A stretch of 64,000 nt of DNA from Winslowiella toletana (GCF_032164335.1 NZ_CP134152.1:124001-188000); one strand, 5' to 3'. Shown: positions 10,137 through 19,227, counted from the stretch's first letter. Program-made: numbers and translations. Notes: a model not told the origin generated them from the letters alone.

Positions 10137-10390
10137 TCATCGAATACTGCATCACCATCATGAACAAGGCCTGCTTTAGTCTGAGCAATAGACTGGGCCA
10201 GTTCAGCTTGAAGGTGCAGAAGTTTTCATTCCTCGATCTGGTCCTATTCTTCTGCAGAAATCAGAACAGCAACGCGTTTACCGTGTTTACTGATCTCAAT
10301 CGGTTCGCGCTGCGTTTTCATCAGCGGCTCAAAAGCTAAAGGTGCTAATGACAGGATGGTCCACCTTAGTTCGACTAATTCGAAAATCAT
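10118..10390 (-). pseudogene. Phd/YefM-like antitoxin with two nonsense codons
   Basis: Minus-strand frame from ATG at 10390 to a TAA at 10118, 90 codons, broken by two in-frame stops: TAG at 10246-10244 and TGA at 10228-10226. Read through, it contains REPIEISKHGKRVAVLISAEE, which is the classic Phd/YefM core, where the next residue should be Tyr but is now the TAG stop. The tail reads KAGLVHDGDAVFDELMKDM, also typical of these antitoxins. There is no frameshift between start and final stop, only the two substitutions. It lies directly upstream of the toxin remnant, in normal antitoxin-toxin order, so the whole module appears dead. Confidence 0.7.
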
Positions 10391-10517
10391 GACGAAGCAC
10401 TGGCAGGCGTGACGTAAATGAGTGGCAAGGTGTAGGGCGGAGTTAAAAGGATTGCGGTAATCTCAGCGATTTGGCGCTTAATCACATTGGTTATGCTCTG
10501 ACTACCCATAGAGTTAA

Positions 10518-10537
10518 CAGTGCCCGGCAGGGCACTG
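10518..10537 (-). terminator. Possible terminator of kdgK
   Basis: Perfect 8-bp stem CAGTGCCC/GGGCACTG with a 4-base loop, 20 bases beyond the kdgK stop on the minus strand. The downstream T run is poor. Confidence 0.5.
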
Positions 10538-10556
10538 ATTGGAAGATTAACTGCAC

Positions 10557-11489
10557 TTATTGTGGCATAGCACTTTTGGGAATGATCGCCCCGCGGTGCT
10601 GAATAACGGTACTGGCCGTCAGGTGACCGCGCCCGGCGGCCTGCTCTGCACTGCCGCCGGATAAGCGTACCGCAAGATAACCGGCGCTGAAAGAGTCACC
10701 TGCTGCGGTAGTATCCACCACTTTGTCGCTGGCGAGTCTGACCGCAGGCACTTCGACTAATGGCGTATCACCGGTCGCAACCAGGCAGGATTCGGCACCG
10801 CGTTTAATCACAATCTCTTCAACGCCCGCAGCAAGCGTGCGCGCCACAACCTGCTCAATGGTCGCTTCACCCCACAGTAGGGTTTCATCATCCAGCGTCA
10901 GAAACGCGATATCGGTGCAGGCCAGCATCGCGGCGTAAGTCTGCTGCGCCTCTTCACGGCTTTGCCACAAGCGCGGGCGATAGTTGTTATCAAAAATCAC
11001 CTTACCGCCGTTACCGCGACACTCGGCTAACAGCGTCATCAGTCGGGCACGGCTGTTGTCGTTAAGAATTGCCAGGCTGATACCGCTCAGATAGAGATAA
11101 TCGAACAGCGCCAACTCTTCACAAATTTCATCGGCGCGTTCGCTTTCCAGCCAGTAACGGGCGGCCGCTTCATTGCGCCAGTACCAGAAAGTGCGCTCTC
11201 CCGCAGCATCAGTTTCGATAAAATAGAGCCCTGGCAGTTTGTTTTCCATGCGCTGGACCAGCGTGGTACTGACATTTTCCTGCTGCCAGGCGTCAATCAT
11301 TTCGTTGCTGAAGGTATCGGTTCCCAGCGCGGTGACATACTCGACCGCGATCGTGCCGGCGGGCAACTGACGTGCGAGGTAGACCGCGGTGTTCAGGGTA
11401 TCACCGCCAAATCCACGGCTTAAATCTGCGCCTTTTTGCGACAGTTCAATCATGCATTCGCCAATGATGGCAATTTTTTTATGCGTCAT
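10557..11489 (-). CDS. kdgK: KdgK, 2-keto-3-deoxygluconate kinase
   Basis: 310 residues, same length as E. coli KdgK (309). Phosphorylates 2-keto-3-deoxygluconate (KDG) with ATP to KDPG, the entry to the lower Entner-Doudoroff route for hexuronates. PfkB/ribokinase signatures are visible: GFGGDTLNTAVYLA near the N-terminus, KVIFDNNYRPRLW in the middle, and the ATP/anion-hole motif DTTAAGDSFSAGYLA near the C-terminus with its catalytic Asp. It is a single-gene unit between a KdgR-like palindrome upstream and a hairpin downstream. It would receive the product of the L-galactonate pathway encoded by lgoTRD elsewhere in this window. Confidence 0.97.
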   Translation of the reverse strand: MTHKKIAIIGECMIELSQKGADLSRGFGGDTLNTAVYLARQLPAGTIAVEYVTALGTDTFSNEMIDAWQQENVSTTLVQRMENKLPGLYFIETDAAGERTFWYWRNEAAARYWLESERADEICEELALFDYLYLSGISLAILNDNSRARLMTLLAECRGNGGKVIFDNNYRPRLWQSREEAQQTYAAMLACTDIAFLTLDDETLLWGEATIEQVVARTLAAGVEEIVIKRGAESCLVATGDTPLVEVPAVRLASDKVVDTTAAGDSFSAGYLAVRLSGGSAEQAAGRGHLTASTVIQHRGAIIPKSAMPQ

Positions 11490-11550
11490 GGTTTCCAGCC
11501 TCAGGAAATATCAGTTCCTAGTCTCGCTTTGCATCAAGCCTCAGTCAATG

Positions 11551-11571
11551 ATTTAAAACGCTGTTTTAAAT
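11551..11571 (-). promoter_or_regulatory. KdgR-like operator upstream of kdgK
   Basis: Perfect inverted repeat ATTTAAAAC-GCT-GTTTTAAAT, 62-82 bases upstream of the kdgK start. The core TAAAAC-N3-GTTTTA differs by one base per half from the KdgR box TGAAAC-N3-GTTTCA known in soft-rot bacteria and E. coli. Location upstream of a KDG-catabolic gene supports the reading. Confidence 0.6.
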
Positions 11572-11695
11572 TTATTTACAGCGAATATATGATGATTAAA
11601 TAGCCTGGCTGACCGCTAAAGTGATCGCTATTAATTCGATTGAAAAGTTAAGGAGCTGATAAACTGGAGGGTGTGAAACTGGCTTTCAATGCCGG

Positions 11696-11722
11696 TAAAG
11701 TTATGCAGGCCAGTGCCGATAC
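11696..11722 (+). promoter_or_regulatory. FliA (sigma-28) promoter of pdeH
   Basis: TAAAGTTA at 11696-11703, an 11-base spacer, then GCCGATAC at 11715-11722. This is almost the full sigma-28 consensus TAAAGTTT-N11-GCCGATAA. It lies 52 bases upstream of the pdeH start. In E. coli pdeH (yhjH) is a FliA-dependent class 3 flagellar gene, so site and target agree. Confidence 0.88.
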
Positions 11723-11774
11723 TTGCTGAGCGGGATGCCATTTGAGGCAATCTCAAATAACCAGGATGTAAACC

Positions 11775-12548
11775 ATGATGCTGAAAAAAATCAGTCATCG
11801 GCTTCCTTCCTCAATTGTTGTGCAAAAACATCAGGAAGAGCGTCTGTTCTGGAAACAGTGTCAGCGATTGTACACTTTTCAGCCGATCTACCAGGTCACT
11901 GGTCGCTTGATGGCAATTGAGTTGCTTACCGCGGTGTTTCATCCTGCCGCGCCGAGTCAAAGGTTATCGCCCGAAGACTATTTTGCCGCGCTTGATATTT
12001 CACAGCGGTTACATATCGTCCAGGAACAGCTTGAGCTACTGATCCAGTGGGAAAGTAAATTTATTGATGGTGATCTGGTCGCTTCCGTCAATATCGACGG
12101 GCCATCGCTATTAGCCATACAGCATCACCACAACATTCGGGCATTGATTGCCCGGCTGCCTTGGGTGCGCTTTGAGCTGGTTGAGCATCACGTATTACCA
12201 CAGGAAGAGATTGTCGCGCAGATGCCTGAACTTGGCCCACTGTGGCTGGACGACTTTGGCTCCGGCATGGCAAATTTTTCTGCACTGACCGAATTAAAGT
12301 ATGACTACATCAAGCTGGCGCGTGAGCTGTTTGTTCTGCTGCGCGCCACCGAAGAAGGCCGTAATCTTTTTCTGATGTTGCTGGCGTTAATCAATCGCTA
12401 CTGTAAGGGCGTGATTGTTGAAGGTGTGGAAACTGCGGAGGAGTGGGCGCAGGTGCAAAGCTCTTCAGCCTTTGCTGCACAAGGCTATTTTTTCTCGCGG
12501 CCGTTACCGTTTGAGCAGCTGACGGATATTCCTCTGCAACTGATCTGA
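11775..12548 (+). CDS. pdeH: PdeH (YhjH), flagellar-regulated c-di-GMP phosphodiesterase
   Basis: 257 residues, a stand-alone EAL domain like E. coli PdeH (255). It degrades c-di-GMP in the cytoplasm and so relieves YcgR-mediated braking of flagella. The EAL motif reads ELL (Glu ~49), as in the E. coli enzyme; other metal/catalytic positions are present: VNIDGPS, LDDFGSGMAN and IVEGVETAEE. Tandem ATG codons at 11775 and 11778 are possible starts, with AGGA eight bases upstream of the first. A near-perfect FliA promoter precedes it. Together with PdeK and BcsBC it places two c-di-GMP phosphodiesterases within 13 kb of cellulose genes. Confidence 0.95.
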   Translation: MMLKKISHRLPSSIVVQKHQEERLFWKQCQRLYTFQPIYQVTGRLMAIELLTAVFHPAAPSQRLSPEDYFAALDISQRLHIVQEQLELLIQWESKFIDGDLVASVNIDGPSLLAIQHHHNIRALIARLPWVRFELVEHHVLPQEEIVAQMPELGPLWLDDFGSGMANFSALTELKYDYIKLARELFVLLRATEEGRNLFLMLLALINRYCKGVIVEGVETAEEWAQVQSSSAFAAQGYFFSRPLPFEQLTDIPLQLI

Positions 12549-12610
12549 TGCCGATCTCATTGGTCTCTACTATCTTTAATCAAAGATAAAGGATGAGCAA
12601 GGAGTTGGAG

Positions 12611-14671
12611 ATGTCGCGTAGTGGGAAAATAATAAGCTGGATCGTCGGGATTTTTTTGTTGCTGGTGATCATTGTGGTACTGGTTATTGCTTTCTTTGAC
12701 TGGAACCGCCTGAAACCCACCATCAACCAGAAAGTCTCGACGGAGCTAAACAGACCCTTCGCTATTCGGGGCGATCTGGGTGTCGCCTGGCAGCGCAATC
12801 GTGATGAACCGGGCTGGCGTAGCTGGATACCCTGGCCGCATGTGCACGCCGAAGATATTATGCTCGGCAACCCGCCTGAAATTCCTGAAGTCAGCATGGT
12901 GCATCTGCAACGAGTCGATGCCACGCTGGCACCGTTAGCGCTGATCGGTAAGCAGGTGTGGATTCCGTGGATCAAACTGCAGCAGCCGGATGCCAAACTG
13001 ATCCAGACCGCCGACGGTAAAAATAACTGGACGTTTAATCTGGCAGAGAGCGAAAACAAGGATGACAGTCAGACACCATCTGCCTGGTCATTCCGTCTTG
13101 ATAATATTATGTTTGATCGCGGGCAAATCGACTATCGCGACGAAATCAATAAAGCCAAAGTGCAGATACTGGTTGATCCGCTGGGCAAACCGGTGCCTTA
13201 CGGCCAGCTGGCTGGCGGTGACGATAAACAGGAAAATGCGGCCGATTTTGTTTTCGGCTGGAAAGCGCGCGGTACCTACAATAATGAGCAGTTGAACGGC
13301 GATGGCAAAATCGGCGGCATGCTCTCTTTACGCAGTAAAACGACTCCATTCCCGATTCAGGCTGACGTGCGCAATGGCACCACTCGCGTTCGTATTGCGG
13401 GTATCGTGCAGGACCCGATGAATCTGGGAGGCGTTGATCTGCGCCTGCGCTTTTCAGGTGATACGCTGGCCAATCTGTATGGTCTGACCGGCGTGCTCCT
13501 GCCGGACACGCCGCCTTATGAAACCGATGGTCGCTTGCAGGCGCGTTTCCAGCAAAAAGGCGGCGCGGTATTCCGCTATCAGAACTTTAACGGCAAGATT
13601 GGCGACAGCGATATTCACGGTACTCTGACTTACAGCCAGGGTAAACCACGGCCAAAACTGGAAGGTTCACTTGAGTCACGCCAGCTGCGTATGGCTGATT
13701 TGGGGCCGCTGATCGGCGTCGATTCGGGTAAAGGCAGTGAGAAAACCAAACAGGCGAAGGCAAAACGCGGTGAAGCCTCTTCTCAGCCAGCCGATCGGGT
13801 ACTACCGCATGATAAATTCGATACCAAAAGCTGGGACGTGATGGATGCGGATGTGAAGTTCAGCGGTAAGCGTATTGAACACAGCAATTCGCTACCGATA
13901 AGCGATCTTTACACTCATCTGGTGTTGAAGAAGGGGGATTTGCGCCTCGACCCGCTGCGGTTTGCCATGGCCGGTGGCAACCTGAATTCCACCATTCATT
14001 TAGAAGGTGACAGAACGCCGATGCGCGGACGCGCCGATATTCACGCGCGCAAGCTGAAGCTGCGCCAGCTCTTCCCAGGTGTGGAGGCGATGCAGAGCAG
14101 TCTGGGGCAGATGAACGGTGATGCGACGCTGAGCGGTACCGGCAATTCGGTGGCTGACTTGCTGGCAACCAGCAACGGTAATTTGAAATTACTGATGAAT
14201 GACGGTTTGATCAGCCGCAGCCTGATGGAGATTGTTGGACTCAACGTCGGTAACTACCTGGTCGGCAAACTGTTTGGCGATGACGAGGTGCGCATTAACT
14301 GCGCCGCCGCCGACCTCAATGTACGCAACGGCCTGGCATCAACGCGGCTGTTTGTGTTTGATACTGAAAATGCGGTGATTAATATTTCCGGCACCGTCAA
14401 TTTTGCTAATGAGCGGCTCGATTTGTCGATCGATCCGGAAAGTAAGGGCATGCGCATTATTACCCTGCGTTCACCGCTGTATGTGCGCGGCACCTTTAAA
14501 AATCCGGATGCTGGTGTGAAAGCCGGCCCACTGATTGCACGCGGTGCGGCGGCCGTGGCACTGGGCGCGGTGGTTGCACCTGCGGCAGCGTTGCTGGCAC
14601 TGATTTCAACCAGCGATGGTGATGATAATCAGTGCAGTAATGTGTTGCAGCAGATGAAGTCGAAGAAGTAG
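12611..14671 (+). CDS. yhjG: YhjG, AsmA-family inner-membrane-anchored protein
   Basis: 686 residues from the chosen ATG at 12611, the same as E. coli YhjG; this ATG has AAGGAG six bases upstream, while the in-frame ATG at 12593 has poor spacing. An N-terminal transmembrane helix (residues ~8-28) is followed by the AsmA signature FDWNRLKPTINQKVS. The bulk is a periplasmic AsmA/TamB-like beta-rich domain, with the AsmA C-terminal repeat including GNGNLKLLMNDGL-like text and ALINISG-like strands. The family is linked to bridge-like phospholipid transport between membranes; the exact role of YhjG is unclear. A strong hairpin follows the stop. Confidence 0.93.
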   Translation: MSRSGKIISWIVGIFLLLVIIVVLVIAFFDWNRLKPTINQKVSTELNRPFAIRGDLGVAWQRNRDEPGWRSWIPWPHVHAEDIMLGNPPEIPEVSMVHLQRVDATLAPLALIGKQVWIPWIKLQQPDAKLIQTADGKNNWTFNLAESENKDDSQTPSAWSFRLDNIMFDRGQIDYRDEINKAKVQILVDPLGKPVPYGQLAGGDDKQENAADFVFGWKARGTYNNEQLNGDGKIGGMLSLRSKTTPFPIQADVRNGTTRVRIAGIVQDPMNLGGVDLRLRFSGDTLANLYGLTGVLLPDTPPYETDGRLQARFQQKGGAVFRYQNFNGKIGDSDIHGTLTYSQGKPRPKLEGSLESRQLRMADLGPLIGVDSGKGSEKTKQAKAKRGEASSQPADRVLPHDKFDTKSWDVMDADVKFSGKRIEHSNSLPISDLYTHLVLKKGDLRLDPLRFAMAGGNLNSTIHLEGDRTPMRGRADIHARKLKLRQLFPGVEAMQSSLGQMNGDATLSGTGNSVADLLATSNGNLKLLMNDGLISRSLMEIVGLNVGNYLVGKLFGDDEVRINCAAADLNVRNGLASTRLFVFDTENAVINISGTVNFANERLDLSIDPESKGMRIITLRSPLYVRGTFKNPDAGVKAGPLIARGAAAVALGAVVAPAAALLALISTSDGDDNQCSNVLQQMKSKK

Positions 14672-14674
14672 ACC

Positions 14675-14699
14675 AAAAAAAGCCGGACGATGTCCGGCT
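14675..14699. terminator. Bidirectional terminator between yhjG and yhjE
   Basis: Stem AGCCGGAC/GTCCGGCT with a 3-base loop, preceded by seven A residues on the plus strand. On the minus strand this gives a stem followed by seven T residues, a canonical terminator for yhjE; it may also end yhjG. Confidence 0.85.
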
Positions 14700-14725
14700 G
14701 TTCACTCAGTGATGGGGGGATGCCC

Positions 14726-16048
14726 TCAAAGCGTCTGGTGTCGCGTCTCTTTCGAGGCGATCAGCGCCAGCAGCGTCAGGCAGGCCATCGCGGCGAGGTA
14801 TAAACCCACCGCATACAGACCATAGGTGGTTGCCAGCCAGGTGGCGATGTAAGGTGCCACTGAAGCGCCAAGAATTGACGACAGGTTGTAGGAGAATGAT
14901 GCACCGGTATACCGCACTTCGGTCGGGAACAGCTCCGGCAGCAGCGCACCCATTGGGCCAAAAGTCAGGCCCATAATACTCAGACCCAGCAACAGAAAGC
15001 CCATCACCACCCATTGATTACCTGAACCCAGCATCGACGGGAACAGCAGCGAGAAGGCGATAATCATCAGGGTAATCACAATCATGGTTTTACGACGGCC
15101 AAAGCGATCCGCCAGTACACCGGCAATTGGCACGGTAATACCAAAACCAATGACTGCCACCATCAGCATCCACAGGAAGCTATTACGTGAATAACCCAGA
15201 CCAATTGGTTCAGCTGCGGTTCCGTAACTCATTGAGTAAACAGTCATAATATAAAACAGCGTATAGGTCGCCAGCATAATAAAGGTGCCGATAATCGTTG
15301 CCTTCATATGCTTACTGAACAGGGTGCCAATCGGAACTTTAACCTGCGCATTGGCTTTCTGTACTTTGGCGAACACCGGCGATTCATGCAGCGATACGCG
15401 GACATATAGGCCGATCAGCACCAGCACCGCCGAGAGAATAAACGGGACGCGCCAGCCCCATTCCATAAATTGCTCATCGCTTAACAGCCATGAGAGCAGC
15501 AGGAAGGTGCCGTTGGCAAAGAAGAAACCAATCGGTGCTCCCAGCTGTGGGAAAGAGCCATACAGTGCCCGCTTCTTCGCCGGGGCATTTTCGGTTGCCA
15601 GTAGCGCTGCGCCGCCCCATTCGCCGCCAAGACCGAGGCCCTGACCAAAGCGCGCCAGCGCCAGCAGCAGAGGAGCGAATACGCCAATGGTCTCGTAGCT
15701 GGGCAGCAGGCCAATTACTACGGTTGAAATACCCATGGTCAGTAGCGAAGCAACCAGCGTGGCTTTGCGGCCTACGCGGTCGCCGAAGTGGCCAAACACC
15801 GCAGAACCAATGGGGCGTGCAATAAAGGCAATGGCAAAAGTCGCCAGCGACTGTAGCGTGGCAACGGTGGCATCGCCCTGTGGGAAGAAAATATGCGGGA
15901 AGACGATAACCGCTGCCGTGGCATAAATATAGAAATCGAAGAATTCGATAGCTGTGCCGACCAGCGAAGCGACCAGCACTTTTCCGCGTGAGTTTACTGG
16001 TGTGGCATCGTGTTCGGCGTCGAGAGTTGGTGCGATGGAGGCTTGCAT
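14726..16048 (-). CDS. yhjE: YhjE, MFS metabolite:proton symporter
   Basis: 440 residues, identical in length to E. coli YhjE. A major-facilitator protein with twelve predicted helices of the metabolite:H+ symporter group (ShiA/ProP relatives). Recognisable motifs: the first helix GTAIEFFDFYIYATAA, the loop GHFGDRVGRKATLV with the MFS signature, LGLGGEWGGAALLATENAP, and the second-half loop LADRFGRRKT. The substrate is not known; organic acid transport is the family-level guess. Gene order with yhjD and yhjG is as in E. coli. Confidence 0.93.
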   Translation of the reverse strand: MQASIAPTLDAEHDATPVNSRGKVLVASLVGTAIEFFDFYIYATAAVIVFPHIFFPQGDATVATLQSLATFAIAFIARPIGSAVFGHFGDRVGRKATLVASLLTMGISTVVIGLLPSYETIGVFAPLLLALARFGQGLGLGGEWGGAALLATENAPAKKRALYGSFPQLGAPIGFFFANGTFLLLSWLLSDEQFMEWGWRVPFILSAVLVLIGLYVRVSLHESPVFAKVQKANAQVKVPIGTLFSKHMKATIIGTFIMLATYTLFYIMTVYSMSYGTAAEPIGLGYSRNSFLWMLMVAVIGFGITVPIAGVLADRFGRRKTMIVITLMIIAFSLLFPSMLGSGNQWVVMGFLLLGLSIMGLTFGPMGALLPELFPTEVRYTGASFSYNLSSILGASVAPYIATWLATTYGLYAVGLYLAAMACLTLLALIASKETRHQTL

Positions 16049-16375
16049 AATTGTTTCTTATTTTTAATACGTGAAAGGGAATCTTACGCACAGCAAATGG
16101 CGCATTCAATGGCGAAAGGCGGTGTCGAAACGGGCCTTGTTGGTTGAAAAGTCGATAATTTTTATCAATGGATATTTGCTGGCGAATGCCAAGGCGATTG
16201 AGCCATTTTTTAGCGGGAATCACTGGCAAAGGGCTAAATAAAAGTTAGCTGTCAGCGATTAATGCTGGATACTGCGCAAAATTCAACCGCAGGACGAGAT
16301 TTTTAACTGTTTTTTCAGCGTTTCATCGGTGTGGAGGCGGTGCGCCACCGCTAATCTGTGTGGCGCACCGGTCGA
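16049..16375. other. Intergenic region yhjD/yhjE
   Basis: 327 bases without a convincing gene. It contains the upstream region of yhjE (minus strand) and, at its left-to-right end, the 10-bp hairpin described separately. I see no recognisable operator or small ORF with a ribosome binding site. Confidence 0.6.
16339..16369 (-). terminator. Hairpin downstream of yhjD
   Basis: Perfect 10-bp stem GGTGCGCCAC/GTGGCGCACC with an 11-base loop, starting 6 bases after the yhjD stop on the minus strand. No T run follows, so it may protect the 3' end rather than terminate alone. Confidence 0.5.
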
Positions 16376-17398
16376 TTATTGCGTGCCTGAGTCGGTCACT
16401 GACTCTGGCATTATCTTGTCATCTTTGTACTGCGCGGTGGCAATCCACGCGGCGCAAAACAGCGTCAGACGTGCGAAGAAGTAGAAGAACGCCATCAGCC
16501 CCAGTACCGAGCCAAACGCGGCACCCGAAGGGGAAGAGGCCAGTTTTGGTAGCGTCAGGGTCATAATAAATTTAATCACTTCAAAGCCAATCGCCGCCAG
16601 CAACGTGCCGCGTAACAGCGCTTTTTTGCGGGGTTTATGGCGCGGCAAAATCCAGAAAATCCATAAGAACAACAGATAGTTGGCAAATATCGAAATCGAC
16701 AGGGCAATCACCGTCAGCGCCGGACGTAACCATTCAATATGATCAAGACCAAGGGCACTGACAATTGCTGCCTGCGCCGAACCCGCCACTGAAGTCAGCG
16801 ACAGGGTAATAATCAGCGCCAGCACCAAACCGGTAAGCGAAATAAAGTCGCGGGTATATCTGAAGTAAATCTTCTCTTTGTCGGTGGGATTCCGCTCCCA
16901 GACATCGCGCGACTGGGCGCGAATCGCCTCGCGCAGATTACCCATCCAGCTAATCCCGGAATAGAGCGCAATCAACAAACCGGTCAGGCCGACGGTGGTG
17001 CGCTGCTGAATTGCCGTATTCACGGTATTTTTCAGGGTCTGAGCCAGCGTCGGATCGCTGATACTGCTGACAATTTTATCGATCAGTTCGGTCAGCAGCG
17101 TGGGATGCGAGGCGAGAATAAAGCCGACGGCGGCAAAGGAGACCATTAAAATCGGGATAAGCGATAAAAAGGAAAAGTAGGTAATCGCCGCGCCGAACTG
17201 GCTGCCGAGACGATCGTTAAAACGTTCACCCGCGCGGATAAAATGCGCCACCGCTGGGATAGCCTGGAACCAGCTGACAAAACGTGACACGCGAGTAATC
17301 GAGTGATCAACGGTTTTATTACCGGTTTTAATGGAGATCAGTGGCTTCTCTTCAGCCACTTCATGGGGATGGTTGGGTTGATTTTGCTTGTCCGTCAT
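16376..17398 (-). CDS. yhjD: YhjD, YihY/BrkB-family inner membrane protein
   Basis: 340 residues, about the size of E. coli YhjD (337). Six or so hydrophobic helices of the YihY/BrkB (formerly RNase BN) family, with the family segment FGAAITYFSFLSLIPIL early and GAAFGSVLGLMAFFYFFARL late. The first ~70 residues are polar and cytoplasmic. In E. coli a point mutant of YhjD suppresses the need for Kdo on lipid A, suggesting a role in lipid handling, but the normal function is not known. It lies between yhjE and a LysR gene, as in E. coli. Confidence 0.9.
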   Translation of the reverse strand: MTDKQNQPNHPHEVAEEKPLISIKTGNKTVDHSITRVSRFVSWFQAIPAVAHFIRAGERFNDRLGSQFGAAITYFSFLSLIPILMVSFAAVGFILASHPTLLTELIDKIVSSISDPTLAQTLKNTVNTAIQQRTTVGLTGLLIALYSGISWMGNLREAIRAQSRDVWERNPTDKEKIYFRYTRDFISLTGLVLALIITLSLTSVAGSAQAAIVSALGLDHIEWLRPALTVIALSISIFANYLLFLWIFWILPRHKPRKKALLRGTLLAAIGFEVIKFIMTLTLPKLASSPSGAAFGSVLGLMAFFYFFARLTLFCAAWIATAQYKDDKIMPESVTDSGTQ

Positions 17399-17452
17399 TA
17401 ACCGCTCTTGTCCTTATTTTTAAATGCCTGAATAATAATTATAGCCCGGCTG

Positions 17453-18352
17453 TCACTCTGCGTAGCGTTTCATCGCCTGAGTCAGCCATTCCATAAACAC
17501 CTGCACCCGACGAGCCAGGTTACGCCGGTGTGGGTAAATCAGTGAAACCGGCATCGGCTGGGCGCAAAATGCCGGTAGCACCTCTTGCAGCGTTTTCGCT
17601 TTTAATTCGCTCTGTACCCCAACGCGGGGCACCTGAATAATCCCTAATCCAGCGATGCAGGCTGCGCGATAAGTTTCGGTACTGTTTACCGTCATTACGC
17701 CCCCGGTCTGAATGATATGGCAACGCTGACCATCAAAAAACTCAAACCCAACGGGTGGGCTACCCAGCTGCTGGCTGTAGTGCACCATCGCATGTTGTGA
17801 CAAATCATCCAACGTTTGCGGCGTACCAAAACGGGTCAGATAGTTCGGGCTGGCGCAATTTATCATTGGCAGATGTCCCAGCGGACGGGCGATCAGGCCG
17901 GAATCCTTCAGCGTACCGACGCGCACCACACAATCAAAGCCTTCACTGATTACATCAACCAGCCGGTCGCTGCTGCTGAGTTCCAGCTCAATCGCCGGAT
18001 AGTGCTGTAAAAATTCCGGCAGCCGTGGAATAACAAAATTACTCGCCAGACTGACCGGCATATCCACCCGCAGCCGTCCGCTGAGAGTGGCGGGATCGTG
18101 CTGGAACAGTGAATCCATCTCATCCAGCGTCGCCAGCAGGTCGCGACAGCGCTCATAGTAGATCATGCCGTCCTGGGTTAGCTGGACGCGCCGCGTAGTG
18201 CGATGCAACAGCCGGACGCCCATCTGATTTTCCAGTGCCTGTAACTGGCGCGAAACGCTGCCTTTAGGCAGACCCAGGCTTTCGGCGGCGCGGGTGAAAC
18301 TCTGCATTTCAGCTACTCTGACAAAAACCTGCATAGCGTGAATTTTATCCAT
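17453..18352 (-). CDS. LysR-type regulator, YhjC/RcdB-like
   Basis: About 299 residues from ATG at 18352, which gives MDKIHAMQVFVRVAE as in E. coli YhjC; a GTG nine bases further upstream (18361) is the alternative start. The N-terminal winged helix-turn-helix (residues ~5-60, with LPKGSVSRQLQALE) and the C-terminal periplasmic-binding-like effector domain are clear. Position next to yhjD also matches E. coli yhjC (rcdB), although the gene here faces an SDR gene divergently across 116 bases. It may regulate that neighbour, itself, or both; this is inferred from orientation only. Confidence 0.85.
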   Translation of the reverse strand: MDKIHAMQVFVRVAEMQSFTRAAESLGLPKGSVSRQLQALENQMGVRLLHRTTRRVQLTQDGMIYYERCRDLLATLDEMDSLFQHDPATLSGRLRVDMPVSLASNFVIPRLPEFLQHYPAIELELSSSDRLVDVISEGFDCVVRVGTLKDSGLIARPLGHLPMINCASPNYLTRFGTPQTLDDLSQHAMVHYSQQLGSPPVGFEFFDGQRCHIIQTGGVMTVNSTETYRAACIAGLGIIQVPRVGVQSELKAKTLQEVLPAFCAQPMPVSLIYPHRRNLARRVQVFMEWLTQAMKRYAE

Positions 18353-18468
18353 TTTGTGCACCGATTGTTATCTGTAGTGAAACAATGAAACGTAGCTACA
18401 GGCGTTTATAGATCAAAACGAGAGGAATATCCTGATTTTCGTCCCCACTTTTCTCCGAGGAGCTTAAA

Positions 18469-19227
18469 ATGACGCGTAAAATTGCATTAATCACCGGTGG
18501 CAGCCGCGGTTTAGGTAAGAATGCAGCCCTGAAGCTGGCTAAAAAGAGCAGTGACATCATTTTGACCTACCACAGCAAACAGCAGGAAGCGCAGGCGGTA
18601 GTTGAGGAGATTGAAGCACTCGGCGCGCGTGCGGTGGCGCTTCAACTGGATATATCCAACTGCAGCAGCTTTGATGCTTTTGCCACTGAGGTGAGGCATC
18701 AGCTAAAAACGCTGTGGCAGCGCGAGAGTTTTGATTATTTATTAAACAATGCGGGTATTGGCATTCACGCTCCGTTTGAAGAGACCAGTGAAGCGCAATT
18801 TGATCAACTGGTGAATATTCAGTTCAAAGGGCCATTTTTCCTGACGCAAAAGTTGTTGCCGCTATTGGTTAACGGTGGCCGTATTCTGAACGTTTCCAGT
18901 GGGCTGGCGCGCTTCAGCCTGCCGGGCTACTCCGCGTATGCAGCAATGAAAGGCGCGATGGAAGTGCTGACGCGTTATCAGGCGAAAGAACTGGGCGCAC
19001 GTGGCATTGCGGTAAATATTATCGCGCCGGGTGCCATTGAAACTGATTTTGGTGGTGGCGTGGTCAGGGATAACAGCGAGTTAAATGCTTTTATCGCTTC
19101 ACAAACTGCGCTGGGGCGCGTTGGGTTACCGGATGATATTGGCGATGCGATTGCGGCGATTCTCAGTGATGAAAGCGGCTGGATCAATGCGCAACGTATT
19201 GAAGTGTCTGGCGGGATGTTTATCTGA
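18469..19227 (+). CDS. Short-chain dehydrogenase/reductase
   Basis: 252 residues, classical SDR. The Rossmann motif TGGSRGLGKNAALKLA binds NAD(P), NNAGIG is present, and the catalytic Ser-Tyr-Lys is seen in NVSSGLARF and the YAAMK motif. The ending ISGG-like motif VSGGMFI is usual. A good GAGGAG-type ribosome binding site precedes the ATG. It is divergent from the LysR gene, a frequent arrangement for a regulated oxidoreductase. The substrate cannot be told. A terminator of the shared CGGGAGCCG type follows 24 bases after the stop. Confidence 0.88.
   Translation: MTRKIALITGGSRGLGKNAALKLAKKSSDIILTYHSKQQEAQAVVEEIEALGARAVALQLDISNCSSFDAFATEVRHQLKTLWQRESFDYLLNNAGIGIHAPFEETSEAQFDQLVNIQFKGPFFLTQKLLPLLVNGGRILNVSSGLARFSLPGYSAYAAMKGAMEVLTRYQAKELGARGIAVNIIAPGAIETDFGGGVVRDNSELNAFIASQTALGRVGLPDDIGDAIAAILSDESGWINAQRIEVSGGMFI

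Noticed and set aside
15474-16229. 251-codon minus frame overlapping yhjE
   Set aside because: Shadow of yhjE in another frame; codon use and composition are not protein-like.
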